DNA from: CAYRWM01 sp964428055
GTDB taxonomy: Bacteria; Bacillota; Clostridia; Christensenellales; Christensenellaceae
Length of the DNA stretch: 35,306 bases
NCBI GenBank assembly: GCA_964428055.1
Contig: CAYRWM010000020.1
Location: forward strand, 1 to 35,306
Direction: 5' to 3'
Under the pieces are notes generated by a model. That model saw only the letters and a program-made list of their open reading frames with translations. It was not told the origin of the DNA and searched no databases. Shown piece after piece: positions 22,449 through 30,748 of this stretch. A program made the translations under genes and the position numbers. Within the stretch, counting starts at the first letter, position 1. Each line of letters begins with the position of its first letter.

Positions 22449-23150
22449 ATGAATAAAGGCAAGTATACCGTTATAGCCGGGATCGCTTCCGCATTGCTGG
22501 TGCTGTCGCTGCTGGTGGGATGCGTGAACATCTTTGCTTTCAACAATGATTTTTATAAAGACGAATACGCCAAGCTCGGCGCCGCCGAGTATGTCGGTGT
22601 GAGCGAAGAAAACCTTAATGAAGCGACCGACGTGCTCCTCGATTACCTGAAGGATGAGAGAAAGGACATAGAACTCCAGTCCGACCAGGGAGATTCCTTC
22701 TACAGCGAACGCGAGAAGCTGCACATGGTCGATGTGAAAGCGCTGTACCAGAACTGCTGCATGCTCGCGTGGTGTTTCCTTATCGTCGGGGGCGGAATGG
22801 TTGCGTTCATAATAGTATCCAGAAAGAAAGATTCACTCGTTCATCTGGTAAAGGGCTTTACCAGGGCAAGTATCTTTATAATCGCCTTCTTTGCCTTTAT
22901 AGGCATAGCGGCGGCGATCGATTTCAACACCTTTTGGGTCAACTTCCACAGGCTGTTCTTTACGAACGATCTGTGGATGCTGGATCCTGCAAACAGCCGG
23001 ATGATAAGGATGTATCAGGAGAGTTTCTTTTTTGACATGGTAACGGGCATACTCCTGCTCTTCCTGTCTATATTCATCGGGCTGCTGGTGGCGTCCGTCA
23101 TTATCCTTTATATAAAGCGAAGAAAGGAAGAACGTGATGAAGGACGTTAA
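22449..23150 (+). CDS. TIGR01906 family (DUF1461) membrane protein
   Basis: This 233-aa integral membrane protein has hydrophobic helices near residues 8-30, 98-120, 135-158 and 198-224. A soluble external region between the first two contains a DVLLDYLKDERKDIELQ-type segment and the REKLHMVDVKALY motif characteristic of TIGR01906. The function of the family is unknown. AAGGAAA precedes the start. Its end overlaps the start of tsaD by 14 nt, so the two are co-transcribed. Confidence 0.85.
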   Translation: MNKGKYTVIAGIASALLVLSLLVGCVNIFAFNNDFYKDEYAKLGAAEYVGVSEENLNEATDVLLDYLKDERKDIELQSDQGDSFYSEREKLHMVDVKALYQNCCMLAWCFLIVGGGMVAFIIVSRKKDSLVHLVKGFTRASIFIIAFFAFIGIAAAIDFNTFWVNFHRLFFTNDLWMLDPANSRMIRMYQESFFFDMVTGILLLFLSIFIGLLVASVIILYIKRRKEERDEGR

Positions 23151-24138
23151 TATACTCGCTATTGAGACATCGTGCGACGAGACCGCTGCTGCCATAGTCA
23201 GGAACGGCCGTGAGGTCATAAAGAACGAAGTATATTCGCAGATAGATATACATAAGGAATACGGCGGCGTGGTGCCGGAGATCGCTTCAAGGAATCATAT
23301 ACTGAAGCTCCCCCATGTCGTCGGCAAATGCGGTTTTGAAGGGATAGACGCCGTTGCTGTGACGTACGGCCCGGGACTGCTGGGCGCCCTTATATGCGGA
23401 GTATCATATGCCAAGGCTCTCGCGTATTCTATGGATCTGCCTCTGATAGCCGTCCATCATATAGAGGGTCATATCTCGGCAAACTTCATATCACATAAGG
23501 AACTGGAACCTCCTTTTGTGTGCCTTACCGTATCAGGCGGCCACACGATGCTGGCTGTTGTGCGGGACTACGGCGTATACGAGACTCTTGGCCAGACGCG
23601 TGACGATGCGGCCGGCGAAGTCATAGACAAGGTATCGCGCGTGCTCGGACTGCCTTATCCCGGCGGGCCGAATCTTGAAAAGCTTGCGGAAAACGGCGAC
23701 AGGCACGCATATGAGATGCCCCGCAGCTTCAAAGGGGAAAAGCATCTCGATTTCTCGTTCTCGGGACCCAAGACGACCGTGATAAATATGCTCCATCATA
23801 TGGACCAGACGGGTGAAACGTACAAAAAGGAAGATGTGGCCGCGAGTTTTCTCTACAGCGTAGTGGACGCGCTCGCTGACAACGCTTTCGAAGCTGTTAA
23901 AAGAACAGGTATAAATAAACTTGCCGTAGCAGGAGGCGTCTCCGCGAACAGGCAGCTCAGGGAGGAACTTAAGAAACGCGCTGATGAAAACGGCTGCGAA
24001 ATGTACATCCCGGAACTCAAATACTGCACGGACAACGCGGCGATGATAGGATCGGCTGCGTACTATAAATACTTAAGGGGCGACTTTGCTCCGCTTGACT
24101 TAAACGCTTATGCGACGCTCCCGCTGGGAGAATCATAA
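23137..24138 (+). CDS. tsaD: tRNA N6-adenosine threonylcarbamoyltransferase TsaD
   Basis: This 333-aa enzyme transfers the threonylcarbamoyl group from threonylcarbamoyl-AMP to A37 of tRNAs reading ANN codons, forming t6A, together with TsaB and TsaE. It opens with ILAIETSCDETAAAIV, has the iron-binding H108-IEG-H112 motif and VSGGHTML, and a C-terminal AVAGGVSANRQLR phosphate-binding loop. ATG 23137 follows GAAAGGAAG; a GTG lies one codon upstream. TsaB and TsaE are not in the window. Confidence 0.97.
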   Translation: MKDVNILAIETSCDETAAAIVRNGREVIKNEVYSQIDIHKEYGGVVPEIASRNHILKLPHVVGKCGFEGIDAVAVTYGPGLLGALICGVSYAKALAYSMDLPLIAVHHIEGHISANFISHKELEPPFVCLTVSGGHTMLAVVRDYGVYETLGQTRDDAAGEVIDKVSRVLGLPYPGGPNLEKLAENGDRHAYEMPRSFKGEKHLDFSFSGPKTTVINMLHHMDQTGETYKKEDVAASFLYSVVDALADNAFEAVKRTGINKLAVAGGVSANRQLREELKKRADENGCEMYIPELKYCTDNAAMIGSAAYYKYLRGDFAPLDLNAYATLPLGES

Positions 24139-24156
24139 AACACGGAGGTTGAAGAT

Positions 24157-24351
24157 ATGGCAGGCTGTGAGAGAAAAGAGATCAATTCCGCGGGTTGCAA
24201 CTGTACGTACAGCTGCTCCAAGCACGGAAAATGCTGTGAATGCGTGAGCTTTCACAGATCCATGGGGGAATTCCCCGCATGCTTTTTCACTGACAAGATG
24301 GAAAAGACATATGACAGAAGCTATTCTGCTCTGAAGAGAGACAGAGGATGA
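24157..24351 (+). CDS. DUF6485 family cysteine-rich small protein
   Basis: This 64-aa protein has seven cysteines in closely spaced pairs (NCTYSCSKHGKCCECVSFH...ACFF), the pattern of DUF6485, probably a metal-binding module. The function is unknown. It follows tsaD by 18 nt with a GGAGG site, so it is likely co-transcribed, and is followed by a strong terminator. Confidence 0.75.
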   Translation: MAGCERKEINSAGCNCTYSCSKHGKCCECVSFHRSMGEFPACFFTDKMEKTYDRSYSALKRDRG

Positions 24352-24372
24352 TTTAAGATAATGTGCTGAAAA

Positions 24373-24410
24373 TAAAAGAGATGAGAACGGAAACGGTCTC
24401 ATCTCTTTTT
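24373..24410. terminator. Bidirectional terminator between convergent genes
   Basis: AAAAGAGATGAGA pairs with TCTCATCTCTTTT, with T-runs at both sides; it serves the DUF6485 gene and the minus-strand oxidoreductase. Confidence 0.8.
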
Positions 24411-24432
24411 GTATTCAGCGCTTCATGAAAAC

Positions 24433-26361
24433 TCAGAATTCGCCGCTTATCTTTCTTACTGCGTTCCACGCTTCGTGTGTGCAGTTGAAAAGCCTGCGTC
24501 CGCTGACGGCGTCGCCTATCACATAGGTCTCGGCCGCTATGCCCTCAAAGGCATCGGCAGGTCTTGCCTTAAGACCCAGCGCTATTATTATTGTATCCGC
24601 GGGTATCGTCATGGATTGTCCGCCGTTCTCGTAAGTGACGCTGTCCTTATCTATTGAAGTGACTCTGGACTCCGTCAGGACTTTGGCGCCCGCCGCTTCG
24701 AGTTCTCCGTTCATGGCTATCTGGGAGAGAGGTTCGTCATCGGGCACTATGGCGCTCAGCATCTCAAGAAGCGTAACGTTCTTTCCGTCTCTCGCAAGTT
24801 CAAGAGCCGTTTCCGAACCGACAAGTCCGCCGCCGATGACGACGACCTTATCACCCGCCTGCGTTTTGCCCAGCAGTATCTGATCCGCCGTGATTCCGTT
24901 CTCTATACCCGTGATTGGCGGGATTATGAATTCCGAACCGGTGCTGATTATAACGGCATCGGGATTCAGGGCTTTTACGCTGTCCCTCGTGGCTTCCGTG
25001 TTCATCAGTATGTTGACTCCGGAATTCCGGACCTGACGGATAAGGTAGTTCATTATCCCTCTTGCGCCTTCCTTGAATTTCGGCGCGACCGCTTCTATGA
25101 AATGCCCGCCGAGCACATCCGACTTTTCGATCAGCGTGACCTTGTGTCCGTACATGTCGGCGACTCTCGCAGCTTCCATGCCGGCCATGCCGCCGCCGAT
25201 TATGACGATGTTCTTAGGCTCGGCGACCTTATGGATCTGATACTCTCTTTCCTGGCCGGCGCAGGCGTTGGCCTCGCACCTTATTGGGCATCCGGCAAAG
25301 AAGAGTGATATGCAGCCCTGGTGACCGCGCATGCACGGGCGTATGTCCTCGAGCCTGTCTTCCTTTACCTTCTGTGGCATATACGGATCAGCCAGAAGCG
25401 GACGGCCGAACGCCGCCAAATCAGCTTCGCCCTTCTCAAGAGCTTCCTCCGCAGTTAAAGGAGTCAGCGCGTTTACCGTAATGACCTTGGCTTTTGTAAC
25501 GGCTTTTTTTATGGCAGACGCGAGATCTGTTATGGCGCCTGCCGGGCGGTACATGGGTGATATCATCCACGTTGCCATGGTCTCGTAGTTGCCGACTGAT
25601 ACGTGTATGTAGTCAACGTACTCCTCAAGGAGTTTTCCGTATGCAGCAGTGTCTTCTGTCGTAAGTCCTCCGTCGACGAATTCGGCACCGCTTATCCTGA
25701 AGCCGACTATAAAATCATCGCCGACCTGCTCTCTGACTTTTCTTACAATGTTCAGAGCAAAGCGGGCTCTGTTCTCAAGAGATCCGCCGTACTGATCCGT
25801 CCTTTTGTTTGTGTACGGGCTCAGGAACTCACAGATGAGGTATCCGTGCGCGCCGTGGACTTCAACGCCGTCAAAGCCGGCCTGCTTTGCCCTGCGGGCA
25901 GCCTGTGCGAAGGCGTCTTCTATTTCCTCGATCTCGGCAACCTCGAGCGCTCTCGGCATACGGCCGACAAATTTGCTGGCGACCGCGGAAGGAGCAACGC
26001 ACTCCTGTCCCGGTACAGCGGCTCCGTTTGCCTGAAGGCCGCCGTGCGAGATCTGAAGTATCGCTATGGCTCCGTTCTTCTTGATCGCTTCGGCCAGACG
26101 GTATTTGCCCGCTATAAGATGGTCGGTGTTAAGTCCGCTGGATACGAGAGAAGATCTTGAGGCGATGGAGTCAACGAAAGTATTCTCGACGATGATCGCT
26201 GCCGCCCCGCCTTTTGCGCGTTCCGCATAGTAGTCGCACATCTCCTGCGATGTGTCTCCCAGAGGTGTGGACAGACGAGTTTCCATAGGTGCCATCACTA
26301 TCCTGTTCTTGAACAGTCTGCTGCCCACCTGAATGGGTTCCATAAGTTTACTGCATCTCAT
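24433..26361 (-). CDS. NADH:flavin oxidoreductase / 2,4-dienoyl-CoA reductase-like enzyme
   Basis: This 642-aa multidomain flavoenzyme has an N-terminal old-yellow-enzyme barrel (residues 1 to about 360; FKNRIVMAPMETRL, GVEVHGAHGYLICEFLSP), a cysteine-rich [4Fe-4S] region (about 332-360) and a C-terminal pyridine-nucleotide disulphide oxidoreductase part with two Rossmann motifs (IIGGGMAGMEAA and VIGGGLVGSETA). This is the architecture of bacterial dienoyl-CoA reductase, BaiCD/BaiH and related enoate reductases of gut Clostridia. The substrate is not predictable. The cysteine spacing is unusual: RPCMRGHQGC lacks the second Cys of the usual CxxCNxxC, while an extra Cys appears in FAGC. Start 26361 sits 7 nt behind GGAGG; the ATG at 26367 overlaps it. 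Confidence 0.9.
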   Translation of the reverse strand: MRCSKLMEPIQVGSRLFKNRIVMAPMETRLSTPLGDTSQEMCDYYAERAKGGAAAIIVENTFVDSIASRSSLVSSGLNTDHLIAGKYRLAEAIKKNGAIAILQISHGGLQANGAAVPGQECVAPSAVASKFVGRMPRALEVAEIEEIEDAFAQAARRAKQAGFDGVEVHGAHGYLICEFLSPYTNKRTDQYGGSLENRARFALNIVRKVREQVGDDFIVGFRISGAEFVDGGLTTEDTAAYGKLLEEYVDYIHVSVGNYETMATWMISPMYRPAGAITDLASAIKKAVTKAKVITVNALTPLTAEEALEKGEADLAAFGRPLLADPYMPQKVKEDRLEDIRPCMRGHQGCISLFFAGCPIRCEANACAGQEREYQIHKVAEPKNIVIIGGGMAGMEAARVADMYGHKVTLIEKSDVLGGHFIEAVAPKFKEGARGIMNYLIRQVRNSGVNILMNTEATRDSVKALNPDAVIISTGSEFIIPPITGIENGITADQILLGKTQAGDKVVVIGGGLVGSETALELARDGKNVTLLEMLSAIVPDDEPLSQIAMNGELEAAGAKVLTESRVTSIDKDSVTYENGGQSMTIPADTIIIALGLKARPADAFEGIAAETYVIGDAVSGRRLFNCTHEAWNAVRKISGEF

Positions 26362-26471
26362 ATTCATACCTCCGTTCGGGTTTGTTTATAGAAATTGATC
26401 TATATATATAATATCAAAACTTTAGCCAGCATAAAAAGAGGTTTTGTGCAAATTGAACCGCAACGCATACT

Positions 26472-26500
26472 TTGAAAAATAGTCCGTAAAATGATATAAT
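26472..26500 (+). promoter_or_regulatory. Sigma-A promoter of the mrnC-rlmB-sigH operon
   Basis: TTGAAA (26472-26477), 17-nt spacer, TATAAT (26495-26500). Transcription would begin near 26507, about 50 nt before the chosen mrnC start. Confidence 0.75.
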
Positions 26501-26558
26501 ATAATGTCTAAATTTGGGCATCATTGTCCGGAACGAACAGAAACAAGAGGCAATATAT

Positions 26559-26975
26559 TTGATAGATATCTGCGGCAGGAGATATTCCGAAGAAGAAGCA
26601 GCCAGACTGAACCCTCTGGTCCTGGCTTATGTGGGCGACAGTGTATTCGATCTTTTTGTAAGGACCAGCCTTATCGGCTGCGGCAAAGCGGGCAGACTGC
26701 ACCTGCTGAGCGCGAACAGAGTGTGCGCCAGGGCGCAGGCTGAAGTCATAAAGGAACTGCTTCCGACCCTAAGTGAAGAAGAGAAAGAGATTTTCATGAG
26801 AGGGCGCAACGCAAAGACCGCAACGGTCCCCAGGAATGCCGAAGTGGCCGACTACCATATGGCTACCGGTTTTGAAGCTCTTGTCGGGTATCTGTATATA
26901 ACTGGAAATGATGACAGATTAAAAGAGATAATGAGATCTGTCACTGAAAGGGAAAGAGAAGGTTTCGATGAATAA
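26559..26975 (+). CDS. mrnC: Mini-ribonuclease III (MrnC)
   Basis: This 138-aa RNase III-like enzyme without a double-stranded RNA-binding domain matures 23S rRNA in Firmicutes. NPLVLAYVGDSVFDLFVR carries the catalytic Asp of the RNase III signature, and TGFEALVGYLYI the catalytic Glu. TTG 26559 is chosen because AAGAGG lies 8 nt upstream and the resulting length fits the family; the frame could extend to a TTG at 26514, without a ribosome site. It is the first gene of an mrnC-rlmB-sigH cluster; cysS, often just upstream, is absent here. Its stop overlaps the rlmB start by 8 nt. Confidence 0.92.
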   Translation: MIDICGRRYSEEEAARLNPLVLAYVGDSVFDLFVRTSLIGCGKAGRLHLLSANRVCARAQAEVIKELLPTLSEEEKEIFMRGRNAKTATVPRNAEVADYHMATGFEALVGYLYITGNDDRLKEIMRSVTEREREGFDE

Positions 26976-27732
26976 TCAGGACATAATATACGGAAGAAAC
27001 AATGTCTTTGAGGCGCTAAAAAAAGGAGTGCAGATAGACAAGCTGTACATCCAGTCCGGCGCGTCCGGTGAAGTCATAAATAACATTCTCATTTTCGCGC
27101 GTCAGGCCAAGGTTGTAATCAAGAACGTTAACAAGATAAGACTGGATGAGATGTGCCGCGATATAGAGGCGGACGGCATGACCGCGAACCATCAGGGTGT
27201 TGTAGCTACGGTGCCCGCTTTCGCATACGGCGAGATAGAAGATATTTTCGCTCTTGCCGCGCGAAAAGAGGAGAAGCCTTTCATAATTATACTTGACGGC
27301 ATAAAAGACCCGCAGAATCTTGGCGCTATAATAAGGAGCGCGGAGGTCCTGGGCGCACACGGCATAATAATCGGCAAGCACAGGTCTGCCGGGCTTAACT
27401 CGGTTGCGTACAAGGTCTCCTGCGGGGCTGCGCAGTATATCCCCGTTGTCAAGGTAACGAACATTTCACAGACCATGGACGACCTTAAGAAAAAAGGTGT
27501 CTGGATCGCAGCCGCCGATATGGATGGCATGCCGCTCTCAAAGATGGATCTGACTGGTCCTCTTGCCATAATAATCGGTTCGGAGGGCGAGGGCGTTTCC
27601 AAAAACCTGAGGCAGAACAGCGACATGGTGGTCTCCATAGAGATGAGCGGAAACATAACTTCTCTCAATGCCGCATGTGCCGCGAGCATCCTGTTGTATG
27701 AGAAACAGAGACAGGAGATGCTTAGGAAGTGA
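26968..27732 (+). CDS. rlmB: 23S rRNA (guanosine-2'-O)-methyltransferase RlmB, TrmH family
   Basis: This 254-aa SPOUT methyltransferase has an N-terminal substrate-binding domain (IIYGRNNVFEALKKG), then the three SPOUT motifs: LDGIKDPQNLGAIIRSAEVLGAHG, IIIGSEGEGVS and SLNAACAASILLYE, which form the knotted SAM pocket. It should methylate the 2'-OH of a conserved guanosine in 23S rRNA. The start overlaps mrnC; the stop overlaps the GTG start of sigH. Confidence 0.94.
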   Translation: MNNQDIIYGRNNVFEALKKGVQIDKLYIQSGASGEVINNILIFARQAKVVIKNVNKIRLDEMCRDIEADGMTANHQGVVATVPAFAYGEIEDIFALAARKEEKPFIIILDGIKDPQNLGAIIRSAEVLGAHGIIIGKHRSAGLNSVAYKVSCGAAQYIPVVKVTNISQTMDDLKKKGVWIAAADMDGMPLSKMDLTGPLAIIIGSEGEGVSKNLRQNSDMVVSIEMSGNITSLNAACAASILLYEKQRQEMLRK

Positions 27733-28370
27733 GCGGAAAAGCTGGTAAAAAGTGTTACGCCTCACTGAGCGATGAGGAACTGTGCGCGATAGTTTCCGGC
27801 AGTAAAGGCGCAGAGGCCGGCGCAGGTGAGGAACTCTTTTCAAGGTACAGGGGTTTCATAAAGGCAAAGGTCAGGCCGTACTTTCTGGTAGGCGGCGACA
27901 GCGAGGATCTGATCCAGGAGGGAATGATCGGCCTTTACAACGCGATCAGGGATTATTCCCCGGACAGGAACGCGTCGTTCAGGACGTTCGCTGAGTTGTG
28001 CATCACAAGGCAGGTTCTGACAGCCATAAAAGCGGCGACGAGGACCAAGCATAAGCCGCTGAACGACTATGTCTCATTTTCAAGCGAGACCGGCGAGAGC
28101 GACGGGATATCTCTGGAGGATCAGATAGAGGACGATTCCCCGACAGATCCCGAGGAGATCGTTATTGAAAGCGAATCGTTCAGACAGCTCATGGGCAGGA
28201 TATCGTCTTTTCTCTCGTCATATGAGAACAAGGTGCTTAAGCTGTACCTGGACGGACACTCGTACTCAAGCATAGCCGAGACGCTCGGCAAGCCGCCGAA
28301 ATCCATAGACAACGCGCTGCAGCGCATAAAGAGTAAACTGGAAAAGAACCCGGGTTTATTGACAAAATAG
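27729..28370 (+). CDS. sigH: RNA polymerase sigma factor SigH (Spo0H) family
   Basis: This 213-aa sigma-70-family factor has region 2 in EDLIQEGMIGLYNAIRDYSPDRNASFRTFAELCITRQVLTAIK and the region 4 helix-turn-helix in YSSIAETLGKPPKSIDNALQRIKSKL. Its place after mrnC-rlmB is the classical Firmicutes location of sigH, which in Bacillus drives early sporulation and competence genes. A NYN-domain gene (yacP) often between rlmB and sigH is absent. The GTG start (27729) overlaps the rlmB stop as GTGA. Confidence 0.9.
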   Translation: MSGKAGKKCYASLSDEELCAIVSGSKGAEAGAGEELFSRYRGFIKAKVRPYFLVGGDSEDLIQEGMIGLYNAIRDYSPDRNASFRTFAELCITRQVLTAIKAATRTKHKPLNDYVSFSSETGESDGISLEDQIEDDSPTDPEEIVIESESFRQLMGRISSFLSSYENKVLKLYLDGHSYSSIAETLGKPPKSIDNALQRIKSKLEKNPGLLTK

Positions 28371-28416
28371 AGACGGAATATATAATTAAATAGACTATTT
28401 CTTGGAGGATGATGAA

Positions 28417-28896
28417 ATGGCTGAAAGCATTATACTTACTCAGAGCGGACTGAAAGAACTTGAGGAAAAACTCGAATACCTGAAAACCGTAAGACGCAAG
28501 GAGATAGCGGAAGAGATAAAAGTCGCCCGCTCATTCGGTGATCTTTCGGAGAACGCGGAGTATGATGAAGCCAAAAACGAACAGGCTAAGATAGAAGGCG
28601 AGATCGTTCGCCTTGAGGAGATGCTCAAGAACGCCGTAGTGGCGGATGAGTCTGATGGCGCCACCGTGGGCATAGGAAAGTTTGTTAAACTCAAGTACAA
28701 GAACAATGACGGCGAAACCGTTGAGAAGGAATATCAGATAGTCGGTACGGCCGAAGCTGATATATTCCAGAACAAGATCCCGAACGAGGCCCCCGTTGCC
28801 AAAGCCGTTATGGGCAAAAAGGTAAAGGACAAGGTCGATGTTATAACGCCGGACGGGAAGACCATCAAGTATACTATCACCGGTATAAGGAAATAG
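28417..28896 (+). CDS. greA: Transcription elongation factor GreA
   Basis: This 159-aa protein is a standard GreA. An N-terminal coiled-coil finger (about residues 5-75; TQSGLKELEEKLEYLKTVRR and the acidic tip LSENAEYDEAKNEQ) enters the RNA polymerase channel to trigger cleavage of backtracked RNA. A C-terminal FKBP-like domain follows, including ISPIG-like PVAKAVMGKKVKDKV. The ATG at 28417 follows GGAGG (28404-28408). It is followed after 9 nt by lysS, the greA-lysS pairing common in Clostridia. Confidence 0.96.
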   Translation: MAESIILTQSGLKELEEKLEYLKTVRRKEIAEEIKVARSFGDLSENAEYDEAKNEQAKIEGEIVRLEEMLKNAVVADESDGATVGIGKFVKLKYKNNDGETVEKEYQIVGTAEADIFQNKIPNEAPVAKAVMGKKVKDKVDVITPDGKTIKYTITGIRK

Positions 28897-28905
28897 GAGC
28901 TGTAT

Positions 28906-30423
28906 ATGGCTGACAATAAGAACGAACAGCAGGAACAGAGAAAGATAGCTGAGATAAGGAAAGAGAGGCTGGACAACCTCCGGGCTGCCGGCGAAGATCC
29001 ATTCCTTATAACCAAGTATGACAAGACCCACAGCGCAAACGAGATAAGAGAGAACTTCGATAAGCTCGAAGGGCAGACCGTTTCGGTTGCCGGCAGAGTC
29101 GTGCAGAAGCGTGTTATGGGCAAGATGTCTTTCCTTAATATCATAGATAACAACGGCAGAATCCAGATCGTCGCAAAGCGCGACGAGATCGATCCCGTTG
29201 AGCCGTATGAAAAATACAAGAAGATAAAGAAACTCGACATATTCGATATCGTCGGGTTCAAGGGCGTTGTGTTCCGCACTGAAGCGGGCGAGATATCCGT
29301 ACGCGCCCAAGAGATGACTCTTCTTGCGAAGTCCATTCTTCCCCCGCCCGGAAAGGCGCTTGAGGAGCACGGACGCATGCAGGACGACGATCTCAAGTAC
29401 AGACAGAGATACGTTGACCTTATCATGGATCCCGATGTTAAGAAGACTTTCTTCGCGAGATCCCAGATCGTAAGAGACATCCGAAACTTCATGGATGCCA
29501 GAGGATATATTGAGGTAGAGACGCCCATACTGAACACACAGGCGGGCGGTGCGGCTGCAAGGCCGTTCATAACACACCATAATACTCTGGATATGGACAT
29601 GTACTTAAGGATCGCAACGGAGCTCCACTTAAAGAGACTCATAGTCGGCGGTTTTGAGCGCGTTTATGAGATGGGCCGTATCTTCAGGAACGAGGGTATG
29701 GACACCAAGCATAACCCCGAGTTCACGACCATCGAGCTGTACGAAGCATATACCGATTTTGAGGGCATGATGGATCTGTGTGAGGATCTTTTCGTTTACT
29801 GCTGTGAGAGTCTCTACGGAAAGGGAAACACCGAGATCGAATACCAGGGCGAGAAGATACAGTTGAAAAAGCCGTGGGCAAGGATGACCATGAACGACGC
29901 CGTAAAGAAGTATACGGGCGCCGATTTCCTTTCGGCTTCAACAGACGTGGAAGCCGCTGAGATTGCAAAGAGCATAAATATGGAAGTTGAAGAAGGAGCC
30001 ACCAGAGGAGCGCTGCTCGCGCAGGCCTTTGATGAATTCGTGGAGGACAAGCTCATTCAGCCCACATTTATATATGATTATCCGATAGAGATATCACCTC
30101 TGGCCAAGAAGAAGCCTACGGATCCGACTATGACGGAGAGATTCGAACTCTTCTGCACGGGACGTGAACTCGCCAATGCTTTTTCCGAGCTGAACGATCC
30201 CGAGGATCAGAAAGCAAGGTTCGAGGATCAGCTTAAGATGCGCGAAGCCGGCGATGAGGAAGCGCACGTTATGGATGAAGACTACATCAACGCTCTTTCA
30301 TACGGAATGCCTCCGACAGGAGGAATGGGAATCGGCATAGACAGGATGGTCATGCTGCTAACGAACCAGTCTTCCATAAGAGACGTGCTTCTGTTCCCGA
30401 CAATGAAGCCGATTAATGAATAA
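28906..30423 (+). CDS. lysS: Lysyl-tRNA synthetase, class II
   Basis: This 505-aa class II aminoacyl-tRNA synthetase has an N-terminal OB-fold anticodon-binding domain (about residues 60-160; VSVAGRVVQKRVMGKMSFLNI). The catalytic domain has motif 2 in YEMGRIFRNEGMDTKHNPEFT and motif 3 in GGMGIGIDRMVMLL. Length and motifs are complete. AGGAG precedes the start. It is the last core gene before the right-hand accessory region. Confidence 0.97.
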   Translation: MADNKNEQQEQRKIAEIRKERLDNLRAAGEDPFLITKYDKTHSANEIRENFDKLEGQTVSVAGRVVQKRVMGKMSFLNIIDNNGRIQIVAKRDEIDPVEPYEKYKKIKKLDIFDIVGFKGVVFRTEAGEISVRAQEMTLLAKSILPPPGKALEEHGRMQDDDLKYRQRYVDLIMDPDVKKTFFARSQIVRDIRNFMDARGYIEVETPILNTQAGGAAARPFITHHNTLDMDMYLRIATELHLKRLIVGGFERVYEMGRIFRNEGMDTKHNPEFTTIELYEAYTDFEGMMDLCEDLFVYCCESLYGKGNTEIEYQGEKIQLKKPWARMTMNDAVKKYTGADFLSASTDVEAAEIAKSINMEVEEGATRGALLAQAFDEFVEDKLIQPTFIYDYPIEISPLAKKKPTDPTMTERFELFCTGRELANAFSELNDPEDQKARFEDQLKMREAGDEEAHVMDEDYINALSYGMPPTGGMGIGIDRMVMLLTNQSSIRDVLLFPTMKPINE

Positions 30424-30464
30424 ATGGCTTAATAAAGGTATTTTTGCTATAGTTAGTTGATTAT

Positions 30465-30485
30465 TTACGACCAACTTACGACCAA
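30465..30485 (+). repeat. Tandem TTACGACCAA direct repeats
   Basis: TTACGACCAA at 30465-30474 and again at 30476-30485, one base apart. Short tandem repeats of this kind resemble integrase arm sites. Confidence 0.4.
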
Positions 30486-30512
30486 ATAATTAAAAAGGTA
30501 ATCAGAAGATGC

Positions 30513-30543
30513 AAAAAACCATCCAAAAGAAGGATGGTTTTTT
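30513..30543 (+). terminator. Rho-independent terminator after lysS
   Basis: AAAAAACCATCC pairs with GGATGGTTTTTT over a 7-nt loop, 90 nt after the lysS stop. Confidence 0.85.
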
Positions 30544-30577
30544 GGTAATTATCGTTTATTAGCCCAAGATACACAAA

Positions 30578-30596
30578 GGTGTAAATCTGGTGTAAA
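30578..30596 (+). repeat. Two GGTGTAAA direct repeats
   Basis: GGTGTAAA at 30578-30585 and 30589-30596, 11 bp apart (one helical turn), just downstream of the lysS terminator. Confidence 0.35.
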
Positions 30597-30748
30597 CCTC
30601 AAGAAGCCAAAATTAGCAACCACTTTTCAAGCAAACTAATCAGTTTATAAAAAGGATAATGTAACCCCTGATCTTTTTAAGACTTCTGCAAATAATTCAT
30701 ATACTCTTGCTTAAGTTTTAGCTATCTGTAAAACTGCATGAGTATTAC

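Larger units (their letters stand above)
30424..30748. other. Intergenic junction downstream of lysS
   Basis: About 325 bases with no supported gene. It contains two pairs of short direct repeats (TTACGACCAA twice, GGTGTAAA twice) on either side of a terminator. Past it the sequence becomes AT-rich with accessory genes, so it may be an integration boundary. Confidence 0.5.

Noticed and set aside
28531..29642. Long minus-strand frames opposite greA and lysS
   Set aside because: Overlap fully with two certain genes and have low-complexity, hydrophobic shadow translations.
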